From: a virus
Direction: 5' to 3' (one strand)
Length of the DNA stretch: 45,267 nucleotides
Virus record (IMG/VR): IMGVR_UViG_3300020154_000007
Span: 1 to 45,267 of that record
Shown here: positions 38,851-44,419 of the stretch, in pieces
How positions within the stretch are numbered: the first letter of the stretch is position 1
How the letters are laid out: every line of letters starts with the position of its first letter
Program-made: the position numbers and the translations under genes
Notes under the pieces: model-generated
What the model was told of the DNA's origin: nothing
The model's database searches: none
What the model saw: the letters and a program-made list of their open reading frames with translations, nothing else

Positions 38851-39032
38851 GAAACGAGTTCCTCTCCCGAGTCCGCGTCGTCCGCGCTCGGCTTGTTGAC
38901 GGGTTTGCGGATCGGACTGGTGTCGAGCTCACAGCCCATGAGCTGCGGGCCCCACGGAATCGCCACTGCGCAGACGAAGACGCCAACGGTCGCGATGATC
39001 GTGGTCCGGGTCTTGCTCTGTCGCTTGGCCAT
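38847..39032 (-). CDS. Small membrane protein, first gene of the late leftward operon, 61 residues
   Basis: A basic N-terminus (MAKRQSKTR) precedes one hydrophobic segment (TTIIATVGVFVCAVAIP) and an acidic C-terminus. It also has MGCELD shortly after, so it could be a lipoprotein-like or single-pass protein. It opens the leftward late operon after a 255-base untranslated region. Confidence 0.5.
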   Translation of the reverse strand: MAKRQSKTRTTIIATVGVFVCAVAIPWGPQLMGCELDTSPIRKPVNKPSADDADSGEELVS

Positions 39033-39287
39033 GGCTTAGGGGCTCGCCCGACCAGCGCGGCCGACATGGCAGGGGGGACTGCTGCAACGCTGGCGGGCTA
39101 AGCCGAGCACCCGGTAGGGGGAGAGCGCTCGGTCACAGCCTGATTGGGCTGTGGTGTGGCGTCAAGGTCGAACGTGACATTTGTACTACTCAGACGCGCC
39201 TCAGCGAGCGCGGGGAGAGGGTTCGTGATTTTCGTCCCATACCAAAAACTGTCCTCTATTGGCCAAACTCTCAAGAGTGGCCGATAG
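39033..39287. promoter_or_regulatory. Late-operon leader/promoter region with tandem hairpins
   Basis: No gene seen. On the minus strand two hairpins lie in the leader: CCGAGCGC/GTGCTCGG (between about 39101 and 39132) and CACAGCC/GGCTGTG (about 39134-39153). A degenerate operator TGACATTTGTA sits at 39175. At 39262-39283 GGCC-containing arms surround ACTCT-CA-AGAGT, and TGGCCGATA is directly repeated to 39297. The late promoter presumably lies here, but I could not pick -35/-10 boxes with confidence. Confidence 0.4.
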
Positions 39288-39515
39288 ATGGCCGATAAAC
39301 CTCGACGCGATCTCAGATTTGACGGCGTGACGTATGTCCGGCTATGCGAAGGGGCATCGGTGCTTGGCGGGTCACTCCGCTCCCACCACGTCCCAAGGCA
39401 CTGCGGGTCCTGCTCCCGGCACGAGAGTGCGCTGAGTGCCTGCCTCCCTGGATTCAGGTCCCAGGGCGTAGCGGCGCCATACGCTGCGAGATCACTACCC
39501 GCGCATGGAGGATGA
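39288..39515 (+). CDS. Doubtful hypothetical protein, 75 residues
   Basis: Open frame starting at the ATG next to the direct repeat of TGGCCGATA. It contains HCGSCSRHESALSAC but lacks a ribosome-binding site and shows no strong codon bias. A second overlapping frame (39344-39565) has similar Cys content, so a frameshifted or decayed gene is possible. Stretch 39516-39651 holds nothing recognised. Confidence 0.25.
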   Translation: MADKPRRDLRFDGVTYVRLCEGASVLGGSLRSHHVPRHCGSCSRHESALSACLPGFRSQGVAAPYAARSLPAHGG

Positions 39516-39651
39516 AGAGTCCAAGGGGCGCGACCCGTTGCGAGCGGTCGGTACAGGCTGGGTAAGGGACGCTAGGACGCAGACGAGCTTTTGAGCCCCG
39601 GTCGCTCTTAGGTTTGGCTGCCGCATGGTCGCGCGCCCTGCTTCGCGGCGC

Positions 39652-39852
39652 CTAGCGCTGAGCTGGTGAGGTCCCGAAGACTGCGAGCTCATAACGCACG
39701 ACCGCAGCGTCGATCTCGCCTTCGAGGCGGTCCAGCTTGCGATCGATCTTGGCAAGCCAGCGCTCGTGGGCGGTCAGGCGCTTCGGTTTGGGCTCGCGCT
39801 TCCGCACCCAGACCTCAATGCCGTCCATGCGTCGGTCGTACGTGGCGCGCAT
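39652..39852 (-). CDS. Hypothetical basic helical protein, 66 residues
   Basis: Sequence RLTAHERWLAKIDRKLDRLEGEIDAA looks like a genuine charged helix or short coiled coil. No ribosome-binding site is obvious before either ATG (39852 or 39828). It is isolated between plus-strand features, in a region whose coding content is uncertain. Confidence 0.4.
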   Translation of the reverse strand: MRATYDRRMDGIEVWVRKREPKPKRLTAHERWLAKIDRKLDRLEGEIDAAVVRYELAVFGTSPAQR

Positions 39853-39892
39853 ACCGTCGATAGTGTCTGGGCCGCGCTCCAGCCTATGAGAT

Positions 39893-39904
39893 CAACCAAC
39901 CAGG
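39893..39904 (+). promoter_or_regulatory. CAACCAACCAGG leader motif, plus strand
   Basis: Same motif as before dnaB and several small genes. Here an ATG follows immediately (39905), so the AGG would be too close to act as a normal ribosome-binding site. The copy may be displaced or belong to a small leader frame before the lipoprotein gene. Confidence 0.5.
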
Positions 39905-40060
39905 ATGAACCCCTCAGCGGTGCACAGGCCCAGACCTGCCCGTTGTAAGGGATCACCCTGGCGTCACGCAATCGTTGCGTGCGATCTGTGCGCACGCGCC
40001 CCTTTCCCCAGGGGCTGCAGCTTCATGGTAAAGCGCGCTCCATGCTCAGACCACTCTTAG
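39905..40060 (+). CDS. Doubtful leader frame before the lipoprotein, 51 residues
   Basis: Open frame starting right at the leader motif and ending 16 bases inside the lipoprotein gene at 40042. This arrangement could couple translation of the lipoprotein, which has a poor ribosome-binding site. The peptide is basic with a CDLC pair and is otherwise unremarkable. Possibly not a real gene. Confidence 0.25.
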   Translation: MNPSAVHRPRPARCKGSPWRHAIVACDLCARAPFPRGCSFMVKRAPCSDHS

Positions 40061-40422
40061 CGCTTGCCGTCGCTGCACTTCTGATCAGCTGTGGTGACTC
40101 GGACGAGTCGTGCGGCTTCGAGGACGGGACCTATCTCTCGAACTCTCACAGGGTGAACGGGGACTGTCCGGACATGGAGACCAAGCTCGTGTCTCCCGGC
40201 AACGGGCCACCGAGCGAGTGCACGCAGTCGATCAGGTACGACGACGACTGCAACGTGTCCGTGACGCGCGATTGCGAGCTCGACGGCAATCGCGCCCGCG
40301 CAGTGATGAGCCTCGTGCCCCATGGCAACGGGTACGCCGGCAGCGTGCAGTACACGCTGCTCTCGCCGAACCCGCAGGTCTCATGCAGCGGGCTGTACAA
40401 CGTGACCTACACCGCCCAGTAG
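40042..40422 (+). CDS. Secreted lipoprotein, probable lysogenic-conversion (moron) gene
   Basis: 126 residues from the ATG at 40042. A clean type II signal peptide (MLRPLLALAVAALLISC) has lipobox LISC. The mature part has six Cys residues and a beta-rich pattern (YDDDCNVSVTRDCEL, GSVQYTLLS), suggesting disulphides in the periplasm or on the surface. It is the only confident plus-strand gene among leftward neighbours and ends one base before the convergent gene. Orientation and type fit a prophage-expressed surface protein. Role inferred. Confidence 0.75.
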   Translation: MLRPLLALAVAALLISCGDSDESCGFEDGTYLSNSHRVNGDCPDMETKLVSPGNGPPSECTQSIRYDDDCNVSVTRDCELDGNRARAVMSLVPHGNGYAGSVQYTLLSPNPQVSCSGLYNVTYTAQ

Positions 40423-40423
40423 G

Positions 40424-40585
40424 TCACTCGGGCTTGGGCTTGAGCGACTCCCTCAAGTCCTCGCGCACCCACTGGTCGATCTGGTCCAGCGGTCGGCGGT
40501 AGCACTCCCAGCAGAGGCCCTCTGTAGCCGAGCCTTCGGGAACCTGCTGTGTGCGGCCGCAGCTTGTGCACTTGCCCTCGATCAT
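40424..40585 (-). CDS. Zinc-ribbon miniprotein, 53 residues
   Basis: ATG at 40585 overlaps the upstream stop. CTSCGR and CWECYRR about 20 residues apart form a clear Cys4 zinc ribbon, and a charged helix follows. It resembles the miniprotein at 37527-37685 in layout. Function unknown. Confidence 0.65.
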   Translation of the reverse strand: MIEGKCTSCGRTQQVPEGSATEGLCWECYRRPLDQIDQWVREDLRESLKPKPE

Positions 40586-40998
40586 GTGCCCTCGGGCTTG
40601 GGGTGCTGCTCGAGCCACTCCTTGGCGGCGTCCACGGCTTCTATGTCGTCGTAGTCCTCGATCGCTGTGAGCAGGTGCGGCAGCGCCTCCTCGAACCACG
40701 CCAGCCTGGCCTTGAGCTCCTCGGTCTCGTCGACGATCGAGCAGGCGAAGCCGCAGTTCGAGCACAGCCCCTTGCCGGCCTTGCGCAGCTCCGCGTTCTC
40801 CGCGCGCAGGCGCTCCACCTCGGCTGCGACTGCTGACAGCTGCTCCTCCTGGTCTTTCACCTCGCGGTCGCGGTCGCCGATGATTGCCTTGTTCATCTCG
40901 TGGAACTCGAGCAGCGCCTTGATCGCTGGCTTGTAGACGCTCTCGTCGCCCACCTCGACCATCTCGCGGACCAACCGCTCTGCTTCGTCGCTGTTCAT
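40582..40998 (-). CDS. Coiled-coil protein with Cys motif, 138 residues
   Basis: Central coiled coil (EEQLSAVAAEVERLRAENAELR) directly followed by LCSNCGFAC, then another helix. It is a smaller version of the design seen at 11085-11966. An intrinsic terminator lies just upstream of its start, so it must have its own promoter or depend on readthrough. Confidence 0.65.
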   Translation of the reverse strand: MNSDEAERLVREMVEVGDESVYKPAIKALLEFHEMNKAIIGDRDREVKDQEEQLSAVAAEVERLRAENAELRKAGKGLCSNCGFACSIVDETEELKARLAWFEEALPHLLTAIEDYDDIEAVDAAKEWLEQHPKPEGT

Positions 40999-41016
40999 GG
41001 TGCCCTCACTTAAAGC

Positions 41017-41047
41017 AAAAGCCCCGAGGGACCATTCCCCCGGGGCT
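41017..41047 (-). terminator. Rho-independent terminator on the minus strand
   Basis: Stem AGCCCCG (41020-41026) / CGGGGCT (41041-41047), extended inside by GGG/CCC pairs. Reading leftward it is followed by TTTTGCTTT. It would end transcripts coming from the small-gene and lysis region to the right. Confidence 0.75.
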
Positions 41048-41089
41048 CACGCCATCTCACGAACGGGCTAGAAGCCCGGCGACTATACC

Positions 41090-41245
41090 TCAGCGCCCGC
41101 GAAAGTGTCGCAGCGCGCGCCGTAGCTCTTCGTCCTCTGCACCGTCAGCGAATCGGCCGAGCCTGCGCTCGAGCTTCTCCGCTCTGTCTCTGAGCGCCTC
41201 GTTCTCGCGCTCGTCCTTGGTCTTGGTCTTGCCGAACCATCCCAT
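41090..41245 (-). CDS. Hypothetical charged protein, 51 residues
   Basis: Start at 41245 set by a strong GGAGGA ribosome-binding site. The N-terminus (MGWFGKTKTK) is followed by a charged helix (ENEALRDRAEKLERRLGR) likely to be a short coiled coil. Last gene before the terminator. Function unknown. Confidence 0.6.
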   Translation of the reverse strand: MGWFGKTKTKDERENEALRDRAEKLERRLGRFADGAEDEELRRALRHFRGR

Positions 41246-41255
41246 GGTTGTCCTC

Positions 41256-41615
41256 CTAGTTCGCGCTGCGATAGCTCGCGCCCGAGTAGCGCGGTCGCTC
41301 TTGGCAGACCTCGCACGTCCTGTAGTCGTGCCCCGGCGCTTGCGTGTCGTGGATCTGGAGCTCGGTCCGCATGACCGGCGCCTCGCACATCTCGGGCGTG
41401 CAGCGGTACCGCATCCACTCCGACCCGCCGACAACGGGGCGCGGCGTTTCGAGCAGCTTGCGAGCCGCATCAATCTCTGACTGCTCGGCCACGAGCGCCG
41501 GCCGCGTAAACAGCGCGCGCCAAATCCACCTGAGCACCGCGACGCAAAACCACAAGAAAAGCATCACGCCGCCGAACGCCATCAGCAGCTCTATTTTGTC
41601 TCCCGAATCACGCAT
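41256..41615 (-). CDS. Membrane protein with cytoplasmic Cys-pair domain, 119 residues
   Basis: One transmembrane segment (LMAFGGVMLFLWFCVAVL, about 11-28) with flanking basic residues. The soluble part carries CTPEMC and CEVCQERP, likely metal-binding. A variant of the leader motif (AACAACCAATCAGGAA) precedes the ATG. A 196-base structured leader lies upstream. Confidence 0.6.
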   Translation of the reverse strand: MRDSGDKIELLMAFGGVMLFLWFCVAVLRWIWRALFTRPALVAEQSEIDAARKLLETPRPVVGGSEWMRYRCTPEMCEAPVMRTELQIHDTQAPGHDYRTCEVCQERPRYSGASYRSAN

Positions 41616-41811
41616 ACAAACGTTCCTGATTGGTTGTTGTGAAAGATGCGTACGCCGCCAACAGCTGCAGAGAGCAGGGTCCCTACTGCGTTTGGCGACG
41701 TGTGTGAGGTAGAGCGGGGCGGCCTACCCCCTACTAGACAGACCGCCCTCCCCCGCTATCCTCAACGCTCCGAGGGAGCGCTTTGGCGGACGCAGGAGCG
41801 TTCCGCAGCCC
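41616..41811 (-). promoter_or_regulatory. Structured leader between two small genes
   Basis: No gene seen. On the minus strand, starting at the TGA of the upstream gene, AACGCTCC can pair with GGAGCGTT. An overlapping GCTCC-CTC-GGAGC hairpin is mutually exclusive with it. A further stem, GGGCGGTC/GGCCGCCC, lies nearer the next gene. The leader ends with a variant of the CAACCAACCAGGA motif. Alternative pairings hint at a regulatory leader. Confidence 0.45.
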
Positions 41812-42012
41812 TCAGCGGCGGTAAGCCCAGCGGTTGAGTCGCTCTTGTTCGAGCAGTGAGAGCGGCTCATGTCGGCCGCACAGAGTCGCCTTGTCGGTTG
41901 GGTATCTGCAGCGCCGTACGTACGGACCGCGCGCCCAGAGTCGAGTTGCTCCGAGCACAGCGTCTACGCTTGCGGCGGTGCCTCGGGCGGCGCTTCCTTT
42001 GGTGACGAACAT
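41812..42012 (-). CDS. Hypothetical basic protein, 66 residues
   Basis: ATG at 42012, preceded by a perfect CAACCAACCAGGAGA leader. This rules out an in-frame start at 42072 that would read through the leader. It contains YVRRCRYPTDKATLCGRH, possibly a small metal or nucleic-acid site. Function unknown. Confidence 0.6.
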   Translation of the reverse strand: MFVTKGSAARGTAASVDAVLGATRLWARGPYVRRCRYPTDKATLCGRHEPLSLLEQERLNRWAYRR

Positions 42013-42016
42013 GATT

Positions 42017-42031
42017 GCTTCTCCTGGTTGG
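42017..42031 (-). promoter_or_regulatory. CAACCAACCAGGAGA leader motif
   Basis: Minus-strand motif close to the ATG at 42012. A stem-loop upstream (GCATTGGC...GCCATGC) includes GAGCATTGGC, the 5' word of the repeated intercistronic RNA element, suggesting a truncated copy. Confidence 0.6.
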
Positions 42032-42097
42032 TTGTGAACAGCAGCTGATGGCGGCATGGCCTGCAAAGCCAATGCTCGCCCGTGTCAGTGAGCGCCG

Positions 42098-42334
42098 CTA
42101 TTCCGCGGCAGCGCTCGCAGGCTCCGAGTCCTGATTCTCCCGGACCCTTCCAGCGAGTGAGAGCAGCGCGGCCAGCGGATTCGCCGCCTTGCGCCCTGGT
42201 TTTCCCGGCTCCGTGCCACCCATCCCCAAGAGAGCGAGATAGCTCAGCGCTCGGCGCGTAGCTTCCTCGCGTCCCTCTTCGAGCGTGGACTCTAGTTCGT
42301 CGTGTGACATGGCTTGCCAGTCGATCGTCTTCAT
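42098..42334 (-). CDS. Hypothetical protein, 78 residues
   Basis: ATG at 42334 overlaps the stop of the membrane micropeptide upstream. The N-terminus (MKTIDWQAMSHDELESTLEEGREEATRRAL) is acidic-helical; the middle is hydrophobic (LSYLALLGMGG) and the end polar. No family recognised. Confidence 0.55.
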   Translation of the reverse strand: MKTIDWQAMSHDELESTLEEGREEATRRALSYLALLGMGGTEPGKPGRKAANPLAALLSLAGRVRENQDSEPASAAAE

Positions 42335-42438
42335 CGTTTACCCCTGAGGAAGTAGTACCAGAACAGAATCCCGAGACCGAGCGGCGGACACAGGATCCCG
42401 ATCGCGACCCCTATCGCGATCGCGATGATCGTTTTCAC
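42331..42438 (-). CDS. Membrane micropeptide, 35 residues
   Basis: GTG start overlapping the previous TGA (GTGA). Nearly all hydrophobic (IIAIAIGVAIGILCPPLGLGILFWYYFL) with a basic C-terminus (RGKR). It fits a one- or two-helix membrane peptide. Too short for most gene callers, but its coupling on both sides supports it. Confidence 0.5.
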   Translation of the reverse strand: MKTIIAIAIGVAIGILCPPLGLGILFWYYFLRGKR

Positions 42439-42509
42439 GGGACAGCTCCCGCGTAGAACGCGCACACGAGCGCGCACGCCGCCATCAGCGGCAACATGTA
42501 TCTAGTCAT
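42435..42509 (-). CDS. Membrane micropeptide, 24 residues
   Basis: ATG at 42509 follows a CAACCAACCAGGAGA leader with good spacing. The peptide MTRYMLPLMAACALVCAFY is a single hydrophobic segment. Its stop overlaps the GTG of the next micropeptide. Small as it is, the leader, spacing and coupling make translation likely. Confidence 0.5.
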   Translation of the reverse strand: MTRYMLPLMAACALVCAFYAGAVP

Positions 42510-42516
42510 CTTCGTC

Positions 42517-42530
42517 TCCTGGTTGGTTGT
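42517..42530 (-). promoter_or_regulatory. CAACCAACCAGGA leader motif after RNA element copy 3
   Basis: Minus-strand leader 7-8 bases before the ATG at 42509. It lies directly downstream of the third intercistronic stem-loop, repeating the element-motif-ATG order seen at 5827-5917. Confidence 0.65.
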
Positions 42531-42536
42531 ACTGCT

Positions 42537-42594
42537 TCGAGCGTTGAGCGCTCGCAGACGGGGCCTCTTGCGAGGCCCTCACTGCCAATGCTCA
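42537..42594 (-). ncRNA. Stop-codon-linked intercistronic stem-loop, copy 3
   Basis: Starts on the TGA of the 30-residue membrane peptide gene. Outer stem TGAGCATT pairs with AGCGCTCA (one mismatch, one wobble). The inner stem is GCAG/CTGC. The hairpin GGGCCTC-GCAA-GAGGCCC is closed by a GNRA tetraloop. The 3' segment CGAGCG-CTCAA-CGCTCG can form an alternative hairpin. Same layout as copies 1 and 2, in the opposite operon. Confidence 0.65.
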
Positions 42595-42684
42595 GACGAA
42601 CAGCGCTGCGAGCGGGATGGCCGCTAGGATTGCGAACATCGGGCCGAGGACGAGGGTTCCGAGGATGTAGTCACCGAGTTCCAT
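42592..42684 (-). CDS. Membrane micropeptide, 30 residues
   Basis: ATG at 42684 follows CAACCAACCAGGGGAAA. Sequence MELGDYILGTLVLGP is followed by a hydrophobic stretch (MFAILAAIPLAALFV); one transmembrane helix predicted by eye. It is the first gene after the operator-promoter at 42723-42751. Its stop begins RNA element copy 3. Confidence 0.55.
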   Translation of the reverse strand: MELGDYILGTLVLGPMFAILAAIPLAALFV

Positions 42685-42694
42685 GTTCCGTTTC

Positions 42695-42707
42695 CCCTGG
42701 TTGGTTG
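42695..42707 (-). promoter_or_regulatory. CAACCAACCAGGG leader motif before the 30-residue peptide
   Basis: Minus-strand CAACCAACCAGG lies about 10 bases before the ATG at 42684, in the leader of the operator-controlled promoter. Confidence 0.6.
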
Positions 42708-42722
42708 CTGCGACTGACCAAG

Positions 42723-42751
42723 GTCTAACCTCTGACATATGTCAGAGTCAA
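42723..42751 (-). promoter_or_regulatory. Promoter with perfect 18-bp palindromic operator
   Basis: On the minus strand TTGACT (-35, 42751-42746) is separated by 17 bases from TTAGAC (-10, 42728-42723). The spacer is occupied by the palindrome CTCTGACATATGTCAGAG (42730-42747). A protein bound there would block polymerase. The same words occur at the early promoter (4381-4450) and before the lysis-like cluster (13120-13131). Confidence 0.7.
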
Positions 42752-42792
42752 CCCTCTTCAGCCGAGTTTCTTGCGTGCACCTCGCACAAACG

Positions 42793-43026
42793 TCATGACC
42801 GCCGCCGTCTGACCTCTTCGGGGCATAGCTCGTTCTGGCGCTGCACCCACTGCTGGCATGTGACGCACTTCATAAGCCCGCGGCCGTACGTGACCGTGTG
42901 CCAGAGTGTTAGATCGAGCGGATCGATCCGAGGGGTTCCCCTGAAGGCTTTGGCGATTGCAGCGCCGGCCTCGACCGCGCTGGGTATGAGGCCGATCACT
43001 TTTGCGATGATGGTCCAGATGCTCAT
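42793..43026 (-). CDS. Small protein with hydrophobic N-terminus and Cys motif, 77 residues
   Basis: ATG at 43026 overlaps the upstream stop. The hydrophobic N-terminus (MSIWTIIAKVIGLIPSAVEAGAAIA) is followed by KCVTCQQWVQRQNELC, a compact Cys cluster, and a basic end (RRRRS). Located next to the endolysin, it might be lysis-related. Not recognised. Confidence 0.55.
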   Translation of the reverse strand: MSIWTIIAKVIGLIPSAVEAGAAIAKAFRGTPRIDPLDLTLWHTVTYGRGLMKCVTCQQWVQRQNELCPEEVRRRRS

Positions 43027-43343
43027 GGCTTCCTCGGCAACTTCACGTCTTTGAAGATCTCAGCCGCGGACATGTGGACCTTGATCAGGTTGATTGCGCA
43101 CATGCGCCGCAACGTCTCGTCGTCTGCTGCGTCGATAGCCGCTTGGCTGATCTCCTCGCGGAATAGCAGCTGCAGCGTGAACACGTGTGTCACGCGAACG
43201 TGCCCAGGGTCGCCGACCCATAGGTGCACGTCGCAGCGATGGTCGATGTCTTTGAGCCCTTCGGGCTTGGTGTAGTGCTGCTCAGCCTCGCCGATGGCAT
43301 TCGCTACTCGCTGCGCCCACTTGTTGTCGTCGCCGAAGTTCAC
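43023..43343 (-). CDS. Hypothetical protein, 106 residues, between endolysin and micropeptides
   Basis: GTG at 43343 overlaps the endolysin TGA in the usual GTGA pattern, so it is preferred over a GTG two codons upstream. Mixed alpha/beta sequence (WAQRVANAIGEAEQHYTKPEG; VHLWVGDPGHVRVTHVFTLQL). No family recognised. Confidence 0.6.
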   Translation of the reverse strand: MNFGDDNKWAQRVANAIGEAEQHYTKPEGLKDIDHRCDVHLWVGDPGHVRVTHVFTLQLLFREEISQAAIDAADDETLRRMCAINLIKVHMSAAEIFKDVKLPRKP

Positions 43344-43927
43344 GGCCACACCCCGATCTCAAAGTGCATGTCGTCTCGCGACTTGCCCGACCAGTCTGCG
43401 CCGCACACGATGCCTGCATCCCAGATGGTTCCCGCTGGCGTCTCGACCTCGACGCGCACGAGCCGAGCGCATTCGATCACGCGATGCAAGCTGCCCTCGG
43501 TGCCAGCTGCAGCGCCGGGCTTGCCCATCGCATTCCAGCGAGCGTTGAGGTCAAGCGCTGTACCGCGCGAGTGGTTGGACAGCACCTTGCCCCACGCGTT
43601 CTTTGACGGCGCATTGCCTGCAGGCATGTCCGCGCCGCGCTTGAGCCTCGCGACAAACGACCCGTCAAACGTGAGGATGTCTTTGTCGGCCTGGCGATAG
43701 CTCATGTGCTCAAGCCACGCGTCGAACACGTTGAGCGCGTGCTTGTGCACCATCGCGACCTTGCCGCCGGGGATGATGAGCTGCCGCAGGTTCGCCGCTC
43801 GCCACGACTGCGGCACGAGCACCCGTCCCTCGTCGTCGACCGTGAAGTCGAGCGGGAAGCGCGCGGTGCGCTCCTCGTACGTGAGCTGACGCGGCCGGTC
43901 CGCTGGCTTGGTTGTTAGTTGCTTCAC
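43340..43927 (-). CDS. Endolysin, M15-type peptidase
   Basis: 195 residues, GTG start. The C-terminal half shows the M15 zinc peptidase signature: SNHSRGTALD (His119, Asp126) and DDMHFE (His188, Glu190), with the intervening WNAMG. M15 phage enzymes cut peptide bonds in peptidoglycan stem peptides. The N-terminal half (about 30-90) carries VPQSWRAANLRQLIIPGG, typical of this phage lysin group. No signal peptide, so it would need a holin; several tiny membrane proteins are encoded nearby. Confidence 0.85.
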   Translation of the reverse strand: MKQLTTKPADRPRQLTYEERTARFPLDFTVDDEGRVLVPQSWRAANLRQLIIPGGKVAMVHKHALNVFDAWLEHMSYRQADKDILTFDGSFVARLKRGADMPAGNAPSKNAWGKVLSNHSRGTALDLNARWNAMGKPGAAAGTEGSLHRVIECARLVRVEVETPAGTIWDAGIVCGADWSGKSRDDMHFEIGVWP

Positions 43928-44073
43928 TTCATTCGCTCCGGTTTGATTCCATGCTTACGCGCGACTGCGCGTGCTCTGTGCTCGTCTGCTTCGTTCCAGT
44001 CCTCGCCGCGCTCGATTGCGCGCTTCATGCGGCGCGTGTGTTTGGCGAGCCAGAGGTCGGCCCAGAATCCCAT
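43924..44073 (-). CDS. Hypothetical basic helical protein, 49 residues
   Basis: ATG at 44073 shares a base with the upstream TGA, and its TGA overlaps the endolysin GTG. Sequence MGFWADLWLAKHTRRMKRAIERGEDW is amphipathic with an aromatic N-terminus. No function recognised. Confidence 0.5.
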   Translation of the reverse strand: MGFWADLWLAKHTRRMKRAIERGEDWNEADEHRARAVARKHGIKPERMK

Positions 44074-44249
44074 CAGCGGTCACTCCGCCGCTTGCCTCTG
44101 CCTCTATTGACGTCGATCAGATCGCCGACGTCGCCGTAGTGTTTGGTCACACGCTGCGTGTCTCCGGGCAGGGCGTAGCCGCTGCGCAGACGCTCTAGCG
44201 ATTTCTTAGCGATGGACTCTTCGTGTTTCTTTACGAGCCAGCTGATCAT
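44073..44249 (-). CDS. Hypothetical basic protein, 58 residues
   Basis: ATG at 44249 preceded by an AACCAACCAACCAGGAAAA leader almost identical to the one before 5917. Sequence MISWLVKKHEESIAKKSLERL is charged and helical, and the C-terminus is Arg-rich. The strong leader motif supports expression. Confidence 0.6.
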   Translation of the reverse strand: MISWLVKKHEESIAKKSLERLRSGYALPGDTQRVTKHYGDVGDLIDVNRGRGKRRSDR

Positions 44250-44419
44250 GTGTTTTTTCCTGGTTGGTTGGTTCCGTTATCGTTCGATCGCTCTAGCCGC
44301 TGCAGCGCAGCGACCATGAGACTTGAGAACTCTCTGCCTGCGTTGAGCGCGCCGGTCCCGTAAGCGCGCAATCCGCACGCGTCTAGCTCGTCGGCGAGCT
44401 CGCGCAGCGCGTTGATCAC
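44246..44419 (-). CDS. Hypothetical helical protein, 57 residues, whose 3' end encodes the leader motif
   Basis: GTG at 44419 overlaps the RusA stop (GTGA). Helical sequence (INALRELADELDACGLRAY; REFSSLMVAALQRLE). Its last residues, TNQPG, are encoded by the CAACCAACCAGGA motif that serves as ribosome-binding site for the next gene. That suggests the motif was kept even at the cost of coding freedom. Confidence 0.5.
   Translation of the reverse strand: MINALRELADELDACGLRAYGTGALNAGREFSSLMVAALQRLERSNDNGTNQPGKNT
44257..44272 (-). promoter_or_regulatory. AACCAACCAACCAGGAA leader motif inside a coding sequence
   Basis: Minus-strand copy with three AACC units, 8 bases before the ATG at 44249. It lies within the last codons of the 57-residue gene, so it serves both as coding DNA and as leader. 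Confidence 0.65.
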
